Shown in pieces: positions 34,927 to 44,900 of a stretch of DNA of 64,000 nucleotides. Origin of the DNA: G965219965 sp965219965 (GTDB lineage: Bacteria > Pseudomonadota > Alphaproteobacteria > RS24); the NCBI GenBank assembly GCA_965219965.1, contig OZ244796.1, positions 930,001-994,000 of the forward strand, in the 5' to 3' direction. Positions within the stretch are counted from its first letter, which is position 1, and every line of letters starts with the position of its first letter. The position numbers and the translations under genes are program-made. The notes beneath the pieces were generated by a model. That model saw nothing but the letters and a program-made list of their open reading frames with translations. It did not search any database and had not been told where the DNA came from.

Positions 34927-36636
34927 TTACATATTGGGATAATTTGGCCCATTGCCCCCTTCTGGTACAACCCAATTTATATTTTGGCTGGGGCATTTAA
35001 TGTCGCAGGTTTTGCAATGCACACAATTTGGCGCGTTAATTTGCAAGCGCGGCGCACCATTGGCATCATTGACAATTTCATAAACCCCCGCCGGACAATA
35101 AAGCTGGGCAGGTTCATCATAGTCGGCCAAATTAACCGACACTGGCACATTTTCATCTTGCAAAGTTAAATGGGGGGGCTGGTCTTCCTCATGGTGAATG
35201 GAAGATAAATAAACCGAAGACATTTTGTCAAAAGACACCACCCCATCGGGTTTGGGATAGGGAATTTTTTTGCACAGCGCGGCTTTTTTCAAACAATCAT
35301 GGTCAGCACGGCGATGGTGGAGCGTAAACGGCAAACCCAAACCAAACGCCCGCAACCACATATCCGCACCCGCCAAGGCTGTGCCAAAAAAAGTGCCGCA
35401 TTGAGACAATAGCGGCTTCACATTCCGCGCTTTTTGCAATTCTTTATAAATGGACGACCGCTTGTAGGCAGACTGATAAGCGGCCAGCGTGTCATATTCG
35501 CGCCCATCGGCCAGCGCGTCAAAAGCGGCTTGGGCGGCCAGCATGCCCGACTCCATTGCATTGTGAATCCCCTTCAGGCGGGCAACATTAACAAAACCCG
35601 CCGCACAGCCCAGCAATGCGCCGCCATCAAAGACGAGCTTGGGAACAGATTGCGCCCCGCCCGAACTAATCGCCCGCGCCCCATAAGCCACGCGCTCACC
35701 GCTTTGCAAAATTTTGCGAATGGCAGGGTGGGTTTTGAAACGCTGAAATTCATCATAGGGCGACAAATAAGGATTTTGATAATTCAAATGCACCACAAAA
35801 CCAATGGAGACTAGATTTTCACCAAAATGATACATCCATGAACCGCCCGTCGTGGCATTATCTAATGGCCAGCCCAGCGTGTGCTGCACATAGCCCACCT
35901 TGTGCTGGTCGGCTGGCACGCGCCAAAGCTCCTTTATGCCGAGACTGTATTTTTGATAATCGCAATTTTCGGCCAGCTTAAAATGCTCAATCGCCGCTTT
36001 AGATAAAGAGCCGCGCACCCCTTCGGCGAAAAATGTATATTTAGCGTGCAGCTCAACGCCCGCCGTCCAACCAGATTTTTTTTCGCTCGTTTTGGACACG
36101 CCCATATCGCCTGTGGCAATGCCGCATACCGCGCCTTTATCATTAAATAAAATTTCCGCCGCCGCAAAGCCGGCATAAATTTCTACGCCTAAATTTTCAG
36201 CCTGCTCGGCCAGCCATCGGGTGAATTGGCCAAGACTGATAATATAATTGCCGCGATTACGCATAAAAGGCGGCAAAAGAAAATGCGGCACAGTGTAAGC
36301 GCGTTTGTGCGTCATGAACATAAAATGCTCAGCCGTCACCGCATCTGTGATGGGTGCGCCCTGCTCGCGCCAATCGGGCAGTAAGCGGTTCAACGCGCTG
36401 GTGTCTAGCACCGCGCCGGATAAAATATGTGCGCCGACTTCCGCGCCCTTTTCCACCACACAAACGGAAATATCGCGCCCGCCTGCCTGCGCCAACTGTT
36501 TAAGACGTATGGCCGCGCAAAGCCCCGCTGGACCCGCCCCAACAATGACCACATCATAGGCCATGCTTTCGCGCTGTTGAGGCGCGAGCGCATAACCCTG
36601 CCGCGCATTAACCTGATTGATAGGCAAATCAGACAT
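34927..36636 (-). CDS. Electron transfer flavoprotein-ubiquinone oxidoreductase
   Basis: 569 residues. ETF-QO passes electrons from ETF, reduced by acyl-CoA and other dehydrogenases, to ubiquinone at the inner membrane. The FAD motif VVIVGAGPAGLCAAIRL starts near residue 29; GAHILSGAVLD follows. The C-terminal ferredoxin-like part holds the [4Fe-4S] cysteines in PNCVHCKTCDIKCPSQNINW. Full length for the family. AT-rich DNA (36637-36739) upstream separates it from the divergent uracil-DNA glycosylase gene and probably carries its promoter, though no clear pair of boxes stands out. Confidence 0.96.
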   Translation of the reverse strand: MSDLPINQVNARQGYALAPQQRESMAYDVVIVGAGPAGLCAAIRLKQLAQAGGRDISVCVVEKGAEVGAHILSGAVLDTSALNRLLPDWREQGAPITDAVTAEHFMFMTHKRAYTVPHFLLPPFMRNRGNYIISLGQFTRWLAEQAENLGVEIYAGFAAAEILFNDKGAVCGIATGDMGVSKTSEKKSGWTAGVELHAKYTFFAEGVRGSLSKAAIEHFKLAENCDYQKYSLGIKELWRVPADQHKVGYVQHTLGWPLDNATTGGSWMYHFGENLVSIGFVVHLNYQNPYLSPYDEFQRFKTHPAIRKILQSGERVAYGARAISSGGAQSVPKLVFDGGALLGCAAGFVNVARLKGIHNAMESGMLAAQAAFDALADGREYDTLAAYQSAYKRSSIYKELQKARNVKPLLSQCGTFFGTALAGADMWLRAFGLGLPFTLHHRRADHDCLKKAALCKKIPYPKPDGVVSFDKMSSVYLSSIHHEEDQPPHLTLQDENVPVSVNLADYDEPAQLYCPAGVYEIVNDANGAPRLQINAPNCVHCKTCDIKCPSQNINWVVPEGGNGPNYPNM

Positions 36637-36778
36637 GATTCCCCTTTGGAAACTTCACTCATTGCTTATTTATCATATAAAATGCCGCAATAAATGGTAG
36701 AAATAAGCGATTCGCCGTTTTGGTGGGTTTTGTTGCCTTGTGGAATGGAAGACCCGTATAGAGATGGAAAAACTAACG

Positions 36779-37618
36779 ATGTCAGATAATGAGGCAAAAT
36801 CAAGCGGCAGAAGCGGGCTGGCGGCGATGTTGCGTCTGCAAATTGAGGCGGGCGTGACCGATATGTTGGCCGAAGAACCTATCAATCGCTACAATATCGC
36901 ACCGCCTGCAGGTGTGAAACCCGCCGCCGATAATGCGGCCCGCCCCGCCCAATCTGCCCCCATCGCCCATGCTGAGCCGCAAAAAGCTGATATGGCCTCT
37001 GTGGCCGAAGCGGAAAAATGCGCCGCCCAAGCTGAGAGCTTAGAGGCTTTGGCCAAAGCGGTGGCTGATTTTGACGGCTGTCCGCTTAAAAAAACGGCGA
37101 AAAATACTGTTTTTGCCGATGGGAATCCCGAAGCCAAACTTATGCTGATTGGCGAAGCTCCGGGTCGTGATGAAGACAGGGAAGGCAAACCCTTTGTTGG
37201 GCTAAGCGGGCAGTTGCTAGATAAAATTTTCGCCTGTATCGGGCTGAGCCGCGAAGATTTTTACATCACCAATATGCTGCCATGGCGACCGCCGGGCAAT
37301 CGCACGCCGACGCCCGATGAAATTGCCTTATGCTTGCCCTTTTTACAGCGTCATATTGCTTTGCTCGCACCCGATATTATTGTGCTGGTCGGCGGCGTGG
37401 CGGCCAAGCAATTATTAAACACAGATAAAGGCATCACCCAAACCCGTGGCACATGGAACAAAATTACCAATGATGGGCGCGACATTCCCGCCTTAGCGAT
37501 TTTCCACCCCGCTTATTTGCTCCGCACCCCAGCGCGTAAAGCCGAAACATGGCGCGATATATTAAGTCTGCAAATCAAAATGCGTGAGCTGAAATTGGTA
37601 AAAGGTGCGGCATCTTGA
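36779..37618 (+). CDS. Uracil-DNA glycosylase, family 4-like
   Basis: About 279 residues from the ATG at 36779; starts at 36740 and 36764 are possible but lie within or before the predicted promoter (TTGCCT 36733, TATAGA 36757). Motif A is IGEAPGRDEDREGKPFVG and the final active-site motif is FHPAYLL; GNRTPTPDEIALCLPF also fits. A low-complexity N-terminal region of about 100 residues precedes FDGCPLKKTAKNTVF. Classical family 4 enzymes have a CxxC pair here as Fe-S ligands; only one cysteine is seen, so the cluster may be altered or absent. The stop overlaps the TTG start of the transglycosylase. Confidence 0.9.
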   Translation: MSDNEAKSSGRSGLAAMLRLQIEAGVTDMLAEEPINRYNIAPPAGVKPAADNAARPAQSAPIAHAEPQKADMASVAEAEKCAAQAESLEALAKAVADFDGCPLKKTAKNTVFADGNPEAKLMLIGEAPGRDEDREGKPFVGLSGQLLDKIFACIGLSREDFYITNMLPWRPPGNRTPTPDEIALCLPFLQRHIALLAPDIIVLVGGVAAKQLLNTDKGITQTRGTWNKITNDGRDIPALAIFHPAYLLRTPARKAETWRDILSLQIKMRELKLVKGAAS

Positions 37619-39387
37619 AAGCTGTGAAGAAATTTTCTGTTGTCTTTATGCTGGCCAGTTTTTTCGGGCTGATGCTTATCACCTTTGCGTCTGCCCCCGC
37701 CCATGCGCGGATTATTGGCCCGCCACAGCCGCGCCCCGCCTATGAGCCGCCGCCCAAAACCCCCGACCATGTTTTATATGAAGAAATTTTCGCCCTGCAT
37801 GAAAAAGCCGAATGGGGGCAAGCCGATAAGCTGATACGCCAGCTTGAGGATAAAAGCCTGTTGGGCCATGTTTATCGTTTGCGCTATATGCACCCGACCG
37901 CATGGCGGGCGAAATGGTCGGAGCTGAAAAATTGGCTAGTGCTTTATGGCGACCATCCGGGCGCGTGGCAAGTTTATAAGCTCGCCCAAAAAAGACGCCC
38001 ACGCGGGGCGAAAATGCCCAAAGCCCCGCCTTCACGCATTTGGCATCAAGCTAAAAGCAGTGATGGGCGCAAAGTTTTTCGTTCGCGTGCCAGTCGTAAT
38101 ATCCGCCGCGAAGTGCGCCGTTTGACTTACCGCGAACGCCCGACCCAAGCCTTGCGCTATATTGAACGCCGCGATATTGACCGCCAGCTGACCGCCGCCG
38201 AAACCGACGCATTGCGGGCGCATATTGCGCGTTCCTATTATATTGAGGGCAAGCCGAAACGCGCTTTAGAAGTGGCGCATAAGGCCACGAGAAGCCGCAA
38301 CACCATTACCAGCGCGGATTGGCATGCGGGGCTGGCGGCGTGGCGGCTGGGCAAAATTGAAACCGCGCTCAAGCATTTTCTTATTTTGACCAATAATCAA
38401 GCCGCCCATAAAAGCCATCGCACAGCAGCAGGGTTTTGGGCGGCACGGTGCCATGACATGCTTGGCGACCGCCGCGCTGTGCGTGATGTGCTGAAAAAAA
38501 CCATCGCACTAGGCGGGCATGATTTTTATGCTTTGCTGGCACGGCAAAAACTCAATGGCAAGGTGAGCATTGATTGGCTGAAACATAAAAATGTGAAAAC
38601 CGACCCGCTTGAAAAACACAAAGCCATGATGCGGGCGAAAAAATTACTTGCCGCCAATCAACAAGAATTGGCTGAGCTAGAATTGCTTTATCTCGGCGAA
38701 AGGCTGACCGATAGCGAGGCCGAAGCTTTGCGTAGCTTTGCGCGTGAACAAAATCTGCCCGCTGTGGAATTATCTATGACCAGCCGCTTGGATTTGGTGC
38801 GCGAGGTGCCGTTTGATATTGGCGAAGTGTCTGTTGGGCAGTTCCCCCTGCCCGCTTACGCGCCGACAACAGGCTACCAGCTTGACCGCGCACTTTTATT
38901 TGGCCTGATACGCCAAGAAAGCCGCTTTAAGGCGCGGGCGAAATCCTATGCGGGGGCGCGGGGGCTGATGCAAATTATGCCCGCCACGGCGGCCTTTGTG
39001 ACAGGCGACCGCAAATTGCGCTATCGCTCCGACCGCGACCAGCTTTACCGCATGTCGCTGAATATGAATATCGGCCAATCCTATTTGGTGGCTTTGCTGG
39101 AGGCAGAGGAAATTAACAATAATTTATTTTACGCGTTGGCTTCTTATAATGCTGGCCCGGGCAATGTGCGGCGGTGGATTCGGGAAATCCGTGCCGAGCA
39201 TGACCCGCTTTTATTTATGGAAAGCCTACCCGCGCCCGAAACACGCTTTTATATTCGCAAAGTGATGAGCAATGTTTGGCTTTATCGCAAACGCTTGCGG
39301 CAAAAACCAACCACTTTGGGCGAATTATCAACCGGCCAATGGCCAACCTATCGCGCCCAAGAAACCAAGCTGGCCAAAAATCAGTAA
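37615..39387 (+). CDS. Soluble lytic murein transglycosylase (Slt70-like, family 1)
   Basis: 590 residues. The predicted start is TTG at 37615, overlapping the previous stop (TTGA). A signal peptide (MKAVKKFSVVFMLASFFG, cleaved near AHA) leads into a long helical superhelix domain and, from about residue 420, the catalytic SLT domain: LIRQESRF with the catalytic glutamate near 435, GARGLMQIMPATA and ALASYNAGPGNV. Such enzymes cut the MurNAc-GlcNAc bond and leave 1,6-anhydro ends. The gene ends six bases before the convergent atpF stop. Confidence 0.93.
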   Translation: MKAVKKFSVVFMLASFFGLMLITFASAPAHARIIGPPQPRPAYEPPPKTPDHVLYEEIFALHEKAEWGQADKLIRQLEDKSLLGHVYRLRYMHPTAWRAKWSELKNWLVLYGDHPGAWQVYKLAQKRRPRGAKMPKAPPSRIWHQAKSSDGRKVFRSRASRNIRREVRRLTYRERPTQALRYIERRDIDRQLTAAETDALRAHIARSYYIEGKPKRALEVAHKATRSRNTITSADWHAGLAAWRLGKIETALKHFLILTNNQAAHKSHRTAAGFWAARCHDMLGDRRAVRDVLKKTIALGGHDFYALLARQKLNGKVSIDWLKHKNVKTDPLEKHKAMMRAKKLLAANQQELAELELLYLGERLTDSEAEALRSFAREQNLPAVELSMTSRLDLVREVPFDIGEVSVGQFPLPAYAPTTGYQLDRALLFGLIRQESRFKARAKSYAGARGLMQIMPATAAFVTGDRKLRYRSDRDQLYRMSLNMNIGQSYLVALLEAEEINNNLFYALASYNAGPGNVRRWIREIRAEHDPLLFMESLPAPETRFYIRKVMSNVWLYRKRLRQKPTTLGELSTGQWPTYRAQETKLAKNQ

Positions 39388-39393
39388 GGCCTA

Positions 39394-39879
39394 TTAGTGG
39401 AAATTTTTTTCAACCGCTTCTAGCGTTTGCGCGATGAGCTTATCATTAAGCGCGGAGCTGTTTGCTTCAGCGATAAGGTTTGTGGCCGCGCCAATCGCTA
39501 AACGGGTGGTGGCGGTGCGGATTTCTTGGATAAGCTGTGCTTCAGCACGGGCAATTTTTTCCCCTGCCCTTTGGGTGCGCTGTTCTAAACGCGCCTGCAT
39601 GGCAATGCCCGCTTCTTCGGTAATGCGGCGGACATCTTTATGGGCTTGTTCAATAAGCACGGCGGCTTCTTTTTCTGCCGCTTTGAGGCGTTGCTCATAA
39701 TCGGCCAATAAAGCGCGGGCTTCGTCCCGCAAAGCACGCGCTTCATCTAGCTCGGCTTTAATGGCGGCACTGCGTGTATCTAAAGCGTCCATAGCTTTTT
39801 TCGGGAGCTTTAATTTCAAAAAGCCCAAAATCACCAGCACAAAAGCTAAGGCGACAAAAAAACTGGCATCAAAAGACAT
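39394..39879 (-). CDS. atpF: F0F1 ATP synthase subunit b
   Basis: 161 residues. Peripheral-stalk subunit: one N-terminal membrane helix (FFVALAFVLVILGFLKL) followed by a long, highly charged helix (AIKAELDEARALRDEARAL onward). Alphaproteobacteria have two diverged b subunits; this one is downstream of b'. Its start shares one base with the b' stop (TAATG). It is the last gene of the atpI-B-E-F'-F operon. Confidence 0.93.
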   Translation of the reverse strand: MSFDASFFVALAFVLVILGFLKLKLPKKAMDALDTRSAAIKAELDEARALRDEARALLADYEQRLKAAEKEAAVLIEQAHKDVRRITEEAGIAMQARLEQRTQRAGEKIARAEAQLIQEIRTATTRLAIGAATNLIAEANSSALNDKLIAQTLEAVEKNFH

Positions 39880-40388
39880 TATTTTTCTCCCTCGCCTGTT
39901 TGCTGGGCAGCCAAAGCCTTATCCACGGCCTTTTGCGCCGCTTTGTCACTGACCTCAAGACCCGCCATGCTTTGTACAATATCGCCAACCAATGCGCTGG
40001 CCATATTTTTAATATGCGCCATCGCTTCATGGCGCGTTTTTTGCAGACGCTCTTCGGCCTGTTGGGCTTGGGCATCTAAACGGCTTTGCAATTCGGCTTG
40101 TTTGGCGGCCAATTCTTGTGCCGCTTTTTCGCGGGCTTCTTGTGCCATAGCGGCAGCTTTTTCGCGTGCCTGTGCCAAAGCGGTTTCATAATTGGCCAAA
40201 GCCTGCTCGGCCTCATCACGCAAACGTGCCGCTTGGGCTAAATCATCTTCAATGCGGCTTTTGCGCTCGGCCAAAATACGGCCAAGCGGCGGCAAAGCGA
40301 ATTTCGCCAGAACCACATAAAGCGTGATAAAGCTAATGGCCAGCCAAACAAGCTGGGGGGCAAATACCGTAAAGTCAAGCTGCGGCAT
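39879..40388 (-). CDS. F0F1 ATP synthase subunit b'
   Basis: 169 residues. Membrane helix near residues 10-30 (LVWLAISFITLYVVLAKFAL), then PPLGRILAERKSRIEDDLAQA and a long alanine/glutamate-rich helix that dimerises with subunit b in the peripheral stalk. The b' identity comes from the position directly after atpE and the PPLGRILAER motif; it is often called atpF2 or atpG in annotation. It starts 24 bases after atpE. Confidence 0.93.
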   Translation of the reverse strand: MPQLDFTVFAPQLVWLAISFITLYVVLAKFALPPLGRILAERKSRIEDDLAQAARLRDEAEQALANYETALAQAREKAAAMAQEAREKAAQELAAKQAELQSRLDAQAQQAEERLQKTRHEAMAHIKNMASALVGDIVQSMAGLEVSDKAAQKAVDKALAAQQTGEGEK

Positions 40389-40412
40389 GGCGCGCTTCCT
40401 TAAACCTATTGC

Positions 40413-40640
40413 TTACACAACAAACAATAGAATAAGGGCAACAATCAAACCAAACAGACCCGTTGCTTCTGCTAAGGCAAAGCCAAGCAATAAATTGGGA
40501 AACTGGCTCTGTGCGGCAGATGGATTACGCAATGCGCCGGTAAGATAATTGCCAAAGATAATGCCGATAGAAATACCCGCACCCGCAAGGGCGATACAGG
40601 CAATACCAGCGCCGATATATTTTGCTGCTTCTGCTTCCAT
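40413..40640 (-). CDS. atpE: F0F1 ATP synthase subunit c
   Basis: 75 residues, two membrane helices joined by the polar loop ALRNPSAAQ. The proton-binding glutamate is E58 in GFALAEATGLFG; the first helix has the glycine-rich AGAGISIGIIFG packing motif. No polar ligand set for sodium is evident, so proton use is inferred. AGGAG lies eight bases before the ATG, fitting the need for high expression of the c ring. Confidence 0.96.
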   Translation of the reverse strand: MEAEAAKYIGAGIACIALAGAGISIGIIFGNYLTGALRNPSAAQSQFPNLLLGFALAEATGLFGLIVALILLFVV

Positions 40641-40675
40641 AATTTTTCTCCTAAAAAAGTTGGTTAAGGTTTTGG

Positions 40676-41470
40676 TTAATGGTCAAGGTGAATGGCATCA
40701 TTGAGATAAATACATGTCAAAATAGTGAATACATAAGCCTGAAGAAAGGCAATGAGAAATTCAAGCCCCGTAAAAGCCACCATCATCGCCACGGGCGCGA
40801 TAGCCCCTGCCGATAAAACGCCGCCTGCGGAAAGAAACGCTACCGCAAAGCCGCCGAAAACTTTAAGCATTGTATGCCCCGCCATCATATTGGCAAAAAG
40901 CCGCACAGACAGGCTGACCGGACGGGTGAGATATGAAATAAGCTCAATCACCACCAATAGGGGGAGCAAAATAGCAGGAATACCAGAGGGAACGAAAAGT
41001 TTCAAAAAACCAATGCCGTGCCGCGCAAAGCCCAGCCCCGTAACCAGCAAAAAAACCACCGAGGCCAGCGCGAAAGTGACAATTAAATGCGAGGTGACAG
41101 TGAAAGAATAAGGCACCATGCCAAGCATGTTGCAAAACAGCACGAAAATAAACAAGGTGAACACGAAAGGAAAATATCTCAGCCCCTCCGTGCCTGTGTT
41201 TTCACGTATCATATTGGCGACAAATTCGTAAATCACTTCGCCAAAACATTGCAAGCGGCCCGGCACTAAAGAAACACCACGTGCGGCAGAAATTAAAAGC
41301 AGTGAGGCCGTCACCACAGCAATCACCATCCACAAAGACGCATTGGTGAAAGAAATATCAATGCCCGCTATTTGCGGCAGTTCAATCAGGGGGACAACTT
41401 CAAATTGGTGCATTGGGTCCACATTAAACCCACCCGTTTCATGTCCATGTCCGTTTTTCGCTGAAGCCAC
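40676..41470 (-). CDS. atpB: F0F1 ATP synthase subunit a
   Basis: 264 residues, five to six membrane helices. The essential arginine lies in LSVRLFANMMAGHTML; the C-terminal helix ends with FTILTCIYLNDAIHLDH. The start codon is GTG at 41470 behind AGGAG. Subunit a forms the two proton half-channels next to the c ring. It follows atpI by three bases. Confidence 0.96.
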   Translation of the reverse strand: MASAKNGHGHETGGFNVDPMHQFEVVPLIELPQIAGIDISFTNASLWMVIAVVTASLLLISAARGVSLVPGRLQCFGEVIYEFVANMIRENTGTEGLRYFPFVFTLFIFVLFCNMLGMVPYSFTVTSHLIVTFALASVVFLLVTGLGFARHGIGFLKLFVPSGIPAILLPLLVVIELISYLTRPVSLSVRLFANMMAGHTMLKVFGGFAVAFLSAGGVLSAGAIAPVAMMVAFTGLEFLIAFLQAYVFTILTCIYLNDAIHLDH

Positions 41471-41473
41471 GCT

Positions 41474-41803
41474 TTAAGCTCCTAGATTTTCATCTTCATT
41501 TTCTGCAACCCCCATGCGTTTATTCATTTCGCGTGAAGTTCGCAACATATTCACCACACCTGCGGCCAGCCCCAACACCAACATGATTGGCAAAAAAAGC
41601 AGCTCCGCCTTAAATAATTTATCCAGCCACCAGCCGATAAAACCACCCACCAAAACGCCGACAACCAGTTCAATAGACAATCTGTAAGCCAGCCCAATCG
41701 CCGCGCCCCGCCCGCTTTGACGGGTTTTGTTTTTGCCCGCCTTACGCTGTGTAAGAGCCTTGTCTAGCCTGCCGGAGAAGTCTTTAACCGATTCCCCATT
41801 CAT
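41474..41803 (-). CDS. atpI: AtpI-family F0F1 assembly protein
   Basis: About 109 residues from the ATG at 41803 (a second ATG at 41809 is two codons upstream; further frame extends to 41890 but is not family-like). Two membrane helices, LSIELVVGVLVGGFIGWWLDKL and FLPIMLVLGLAAGVVNM, match the AtpI/AtpR-like family that helps c-ring assembly or magnesium supply. A basic N-terminal region and an acidic C-terminus flank them. It opens the F0 operon; two TTGACA promoters are predicted upstream. Confidence 0.88.
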   Translation of the reverse strand: MNGESVKDFSGRLDKALTQRKAGKNKTRQSGRGAAIGLAYRLSIELVVGVLVGGFIGWWLDKLFKAELLFLPIMLVLGLAAGVVNMLRTSREMNKRMGVAENEDENLGA

Positions 41804-41821
41804 GTTCATCTCTGAATCAGA

Positions 41822-41851
41822 ATTTTGCCGATTTGTCGGTTTTGCTGTCAA
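41822..41851 (-). promoter_or_regulatory. Predicted promoter 2 of the F0 ATP synthase operon
   Basis: A second perfect TTGACA (41851-41846) on the minus strand is followed 18 bases later by CAAAAT (41827-41822). It lies closer to atpI; the -10 match is moderate. Confidence 0.4.
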
Positions 41852-41877
41852 AAGATTATTCCCAACGAATTTGGCGC

Positions 41878-41906
41878 ACCCTATCGCCACAGTAGCGGGC
41901 TGTCAA
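41878..41906 (-). promoter_or_regulatory. Predicted promoter 1 of the F0 ATP synthase operon
   Basis: On the minus strand a perfect TTGACA (41906-41901) and TAGGGT (41883-41878) are 17 bases apart, about 70 bases before the atpI start. Confidence 0.55.
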
Positions 41907-41924
41907 GCCACCAAGCCCGCGCAA

Positions 41925-41942
41925 AATAGCGGCAAAACCGCT
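41925..41942 (-). terminator. Possible intrinsic terminator after smc
   Basis: Directly after the smc stop the minus strand reads AGCGG TTTTG CCGCT followed by ATTTTG. The five-base-pair stem and short T-run make a modest terminator, placed just before the atp promoters. Confidence 0.45.
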
Positions 41943-44900
41943 TTAACTCACTGATTGCGAGGAATGCTCAAACCCCGTTTTTTGCGGTTGATTATTTTCG
42001 GCAAATTTTTCCGCCGTGGCCAAATCAACCGAAATAAGCTGGCTCACCCCGCGCTCCTGCATGGTGACGCCAAAGAGGCGGTCAACCCGCGCCATCGTCA
42101 GCGCGTGGTGGGTGATAAGCAAAAAGCGCGTATGGGTGGTTTTGGCAATATCGGAAATCATATTGCAAAAACGCTCCACATTGGAATCGTCCAAAGGCGC
42201 GTCCACCTCATCAAGCACACAAATAGGCGATGGGTTGGTGAGAAACACCGCGAAAATGAGCGACATAGCCGTCAATGCCTGTTCGCCGCCCGATAAAAGC
42301 GACATGACTTGCGGTTTTTTGCCCGGCGGATGGGCGACAATTTCCAGCCCCGCCTGTAGCGGGTCATCGGATTCGGTAAATTCCAAATTCGCCGTGCCGC
42401 CGCCAAAAAGCTGCGTGAATAAATGTTTGAAATGGCCATTAACCGTATCAAAGGCTTTAAGCAAACGCTCGCGCCCTTCGCGGTTGAGCTGGCCAATGCC
42501 GTGACGCAATTTGTTAATGGCTTGGGTGAGATCTTCCTTTTCGCGGCTCAGCTCGTCAATTTGGCTGGTAATATCTTCGGCCTCTTCTTCAGCACGTAAA
42601 TTCACCCCGCCCAAATTTTCGCGCTCATGGCGGAAACGTTCCAGCTTGGCTTCAATATCTTCCGGCGAAGGAAATTCTTTATTCATATCATGGCCGGCCA
42701 CTTCTAAAGCCTGCTCTGGTTCCACCCGAATGGTGTCGCGGATATGCTGTCCGGCGTCGCCCTCACGGGTGCGGGCGGCTTCTAATGTTGCTTCTAGCCG
42801 TGCTTTTTCCTCACGGGCGGCGGAAAGCACAGCTTCTTTTTCTTTTAGCACTTTATCCGCCGCCGCCAGCGCGGTTTCGGCTTCGCCCAAATGGTCGGCT
42901 TGGGTTTGACGGGCGGCTTCGGCTTGGGTGATTTGCTCAATCAGCCCCGTGCGGCGGTCGGTCAGCGTGTCGGGAATGGCTTCGGCACTGGCTTTTTCTT
43001 CATGCGCGGCGGTTTTGCGTGCATCAAGCGTGTTAATTTGCGCCCTTGCCCGCGCCAAACGGCTTTGCCAATCATCGCGCTCTTCATTGATACGCGCCAG
43101 CCGATTTTCCCTTTCACTGCGTTCACGCACCAAACCCGCTTGAGCCGCACGGGCGGTCGCCAATGCGCTCCGCGCTTGGGCGACTTTTTCTTGCCGTTCG
43201 GTGATATTTTCTTCTCCCTCAGCGGCATTTTCTTCCGCCGCGAGCTTTTCTAAATTGGATTCAATATCCGCCAAGCCCGTATCCATTTCCTGCATTGTGC
43301 TGGTCATGCGCTGGCAGGCTTCTTCAATCGCCGCAAGGCGGGCATTTTGTTTGGTCGCACTGCGTTCACTTTCCACCAGTCTTTCGCGCAAGGCGGCGGC
43401 ATTTTGTTGGGCGGTGCGTAAATGAGCGCGACGGGTGCGGTCGGCTTCGGTCGCTTCACGCATCGCCATGCGGGCCTCTTCATCGGCTTGACGCAAACGC
43501 GCCGCTTCCGCTTCGGCTTGGGCTAATTCCTGCGCCATATCTTTCAGCCGATTGCGCCCCGCTAAACGTTGCGTGGCCGAAGTCGGTGCTTCGGCGGCGG
43601 CGCAATAGCCGTCCCAACGCCAAATATCACCCGCAAGGCTGACCAATCTTTGCCCCGCTTGCAGCCGCGCTTGTAAAGCCGCCCCTGCCATTGCTTCCAC
43701 CACGCCAATTTGGCTTAAACGCCGTGCCAATGATGGCGCGGCACGCACAAAATCCGATAAAGGCCGCACCCCATCGGGCAGTGGCGGCGATGAATCAAGC
43801 GGCGGCAAATCGCGCCAATGGGTCGGTGCGTCATGGTCCGATGAGGCGTCTAAATCATCGCCCAAAGCCGCGCCTAAAGCGGTTTCATAGCCCGCTTCCA
43901 CCTGCACCCCGTCAATAAGTTTCGGCCAATCCGCCCCATCGGGCTGGTCAAACATGGCCGCCAAAGCGGCACGTTCGCCAAGCAAATGCGCCACCGCCGC
44001 TTGGGCGCGGGTAAGCGGCTCCATTAAATTTTCCACCGCTTGCGTGGCTTGGGCTAAATTTTCTTGCGCGGTTTGCGCCGCCGCACTCGCCGCTTCTTCG
44101 GTCCGCACCGCATCGGCTAATTTATCGCTTAACGCATCGCCGCCCATATCGTCTGCATCCATTTCTGGCGCGGTATGCGCGGCGCGTTGGGCAAGCAAAA
44201 CATCGCGCTCTTCTTGCAGGCTGGTTATTTCACTGCTCATATTTTGACGGCGGGTGACATAACTTGCCCGCGCCGTTTCTAACTGATGCACCCGTGCCGC
44301 CCGCGCCGCAATATGCCGATTGGCTTCATCCAAACCCGATTCCGCTTCGGCCAAAATAGTTTCGGCCTGAGCCACAGATTGCGCGGCGGTTTGCTCGGCC
44401 TGTTGGGTTTGTGCATTATCATCGCCATCTAATGCGTCACGCTCCGTATCCAAACGGCGCAACTGCTCGCCCGCATCGGCCAACACGGCCTCTTCGCGCT
44501 CTTTATCTTGGTCAATCGTGCTAAGTTCACGGGTCAGCCGTTCAATCGCCTCATGGGCGCGGGCTTCTTCACGGTCAAGCCCTTCACGCTCCACCACCAA
44601 ACGATGCAACGCCGCCGCCGCTTCGGCTTCGGCGGCGCGCAAAGGCGGCACCGCATTTTGTGCGTCAAGCTGTTGAGTCTGAAAACCAGCCACCTCGCCC
44701 GTTAAAGCGGTCACGGATTCTTCGGCTTGTTTTAAGGCTTGGGCGGCGTCTTCTGCCGCCGTAACGGCCTGTTGCCAGCGCAAATGCAAAGCCAATGCTT
44801 CTACTTCACGAATTTGACCCGATAGATTTTTATAGCGTACCGCTTGGCGGGCTTGGCGTTTGAGACTCCGCAACTGCGTTTCCAAACCAGCAAGCATATC

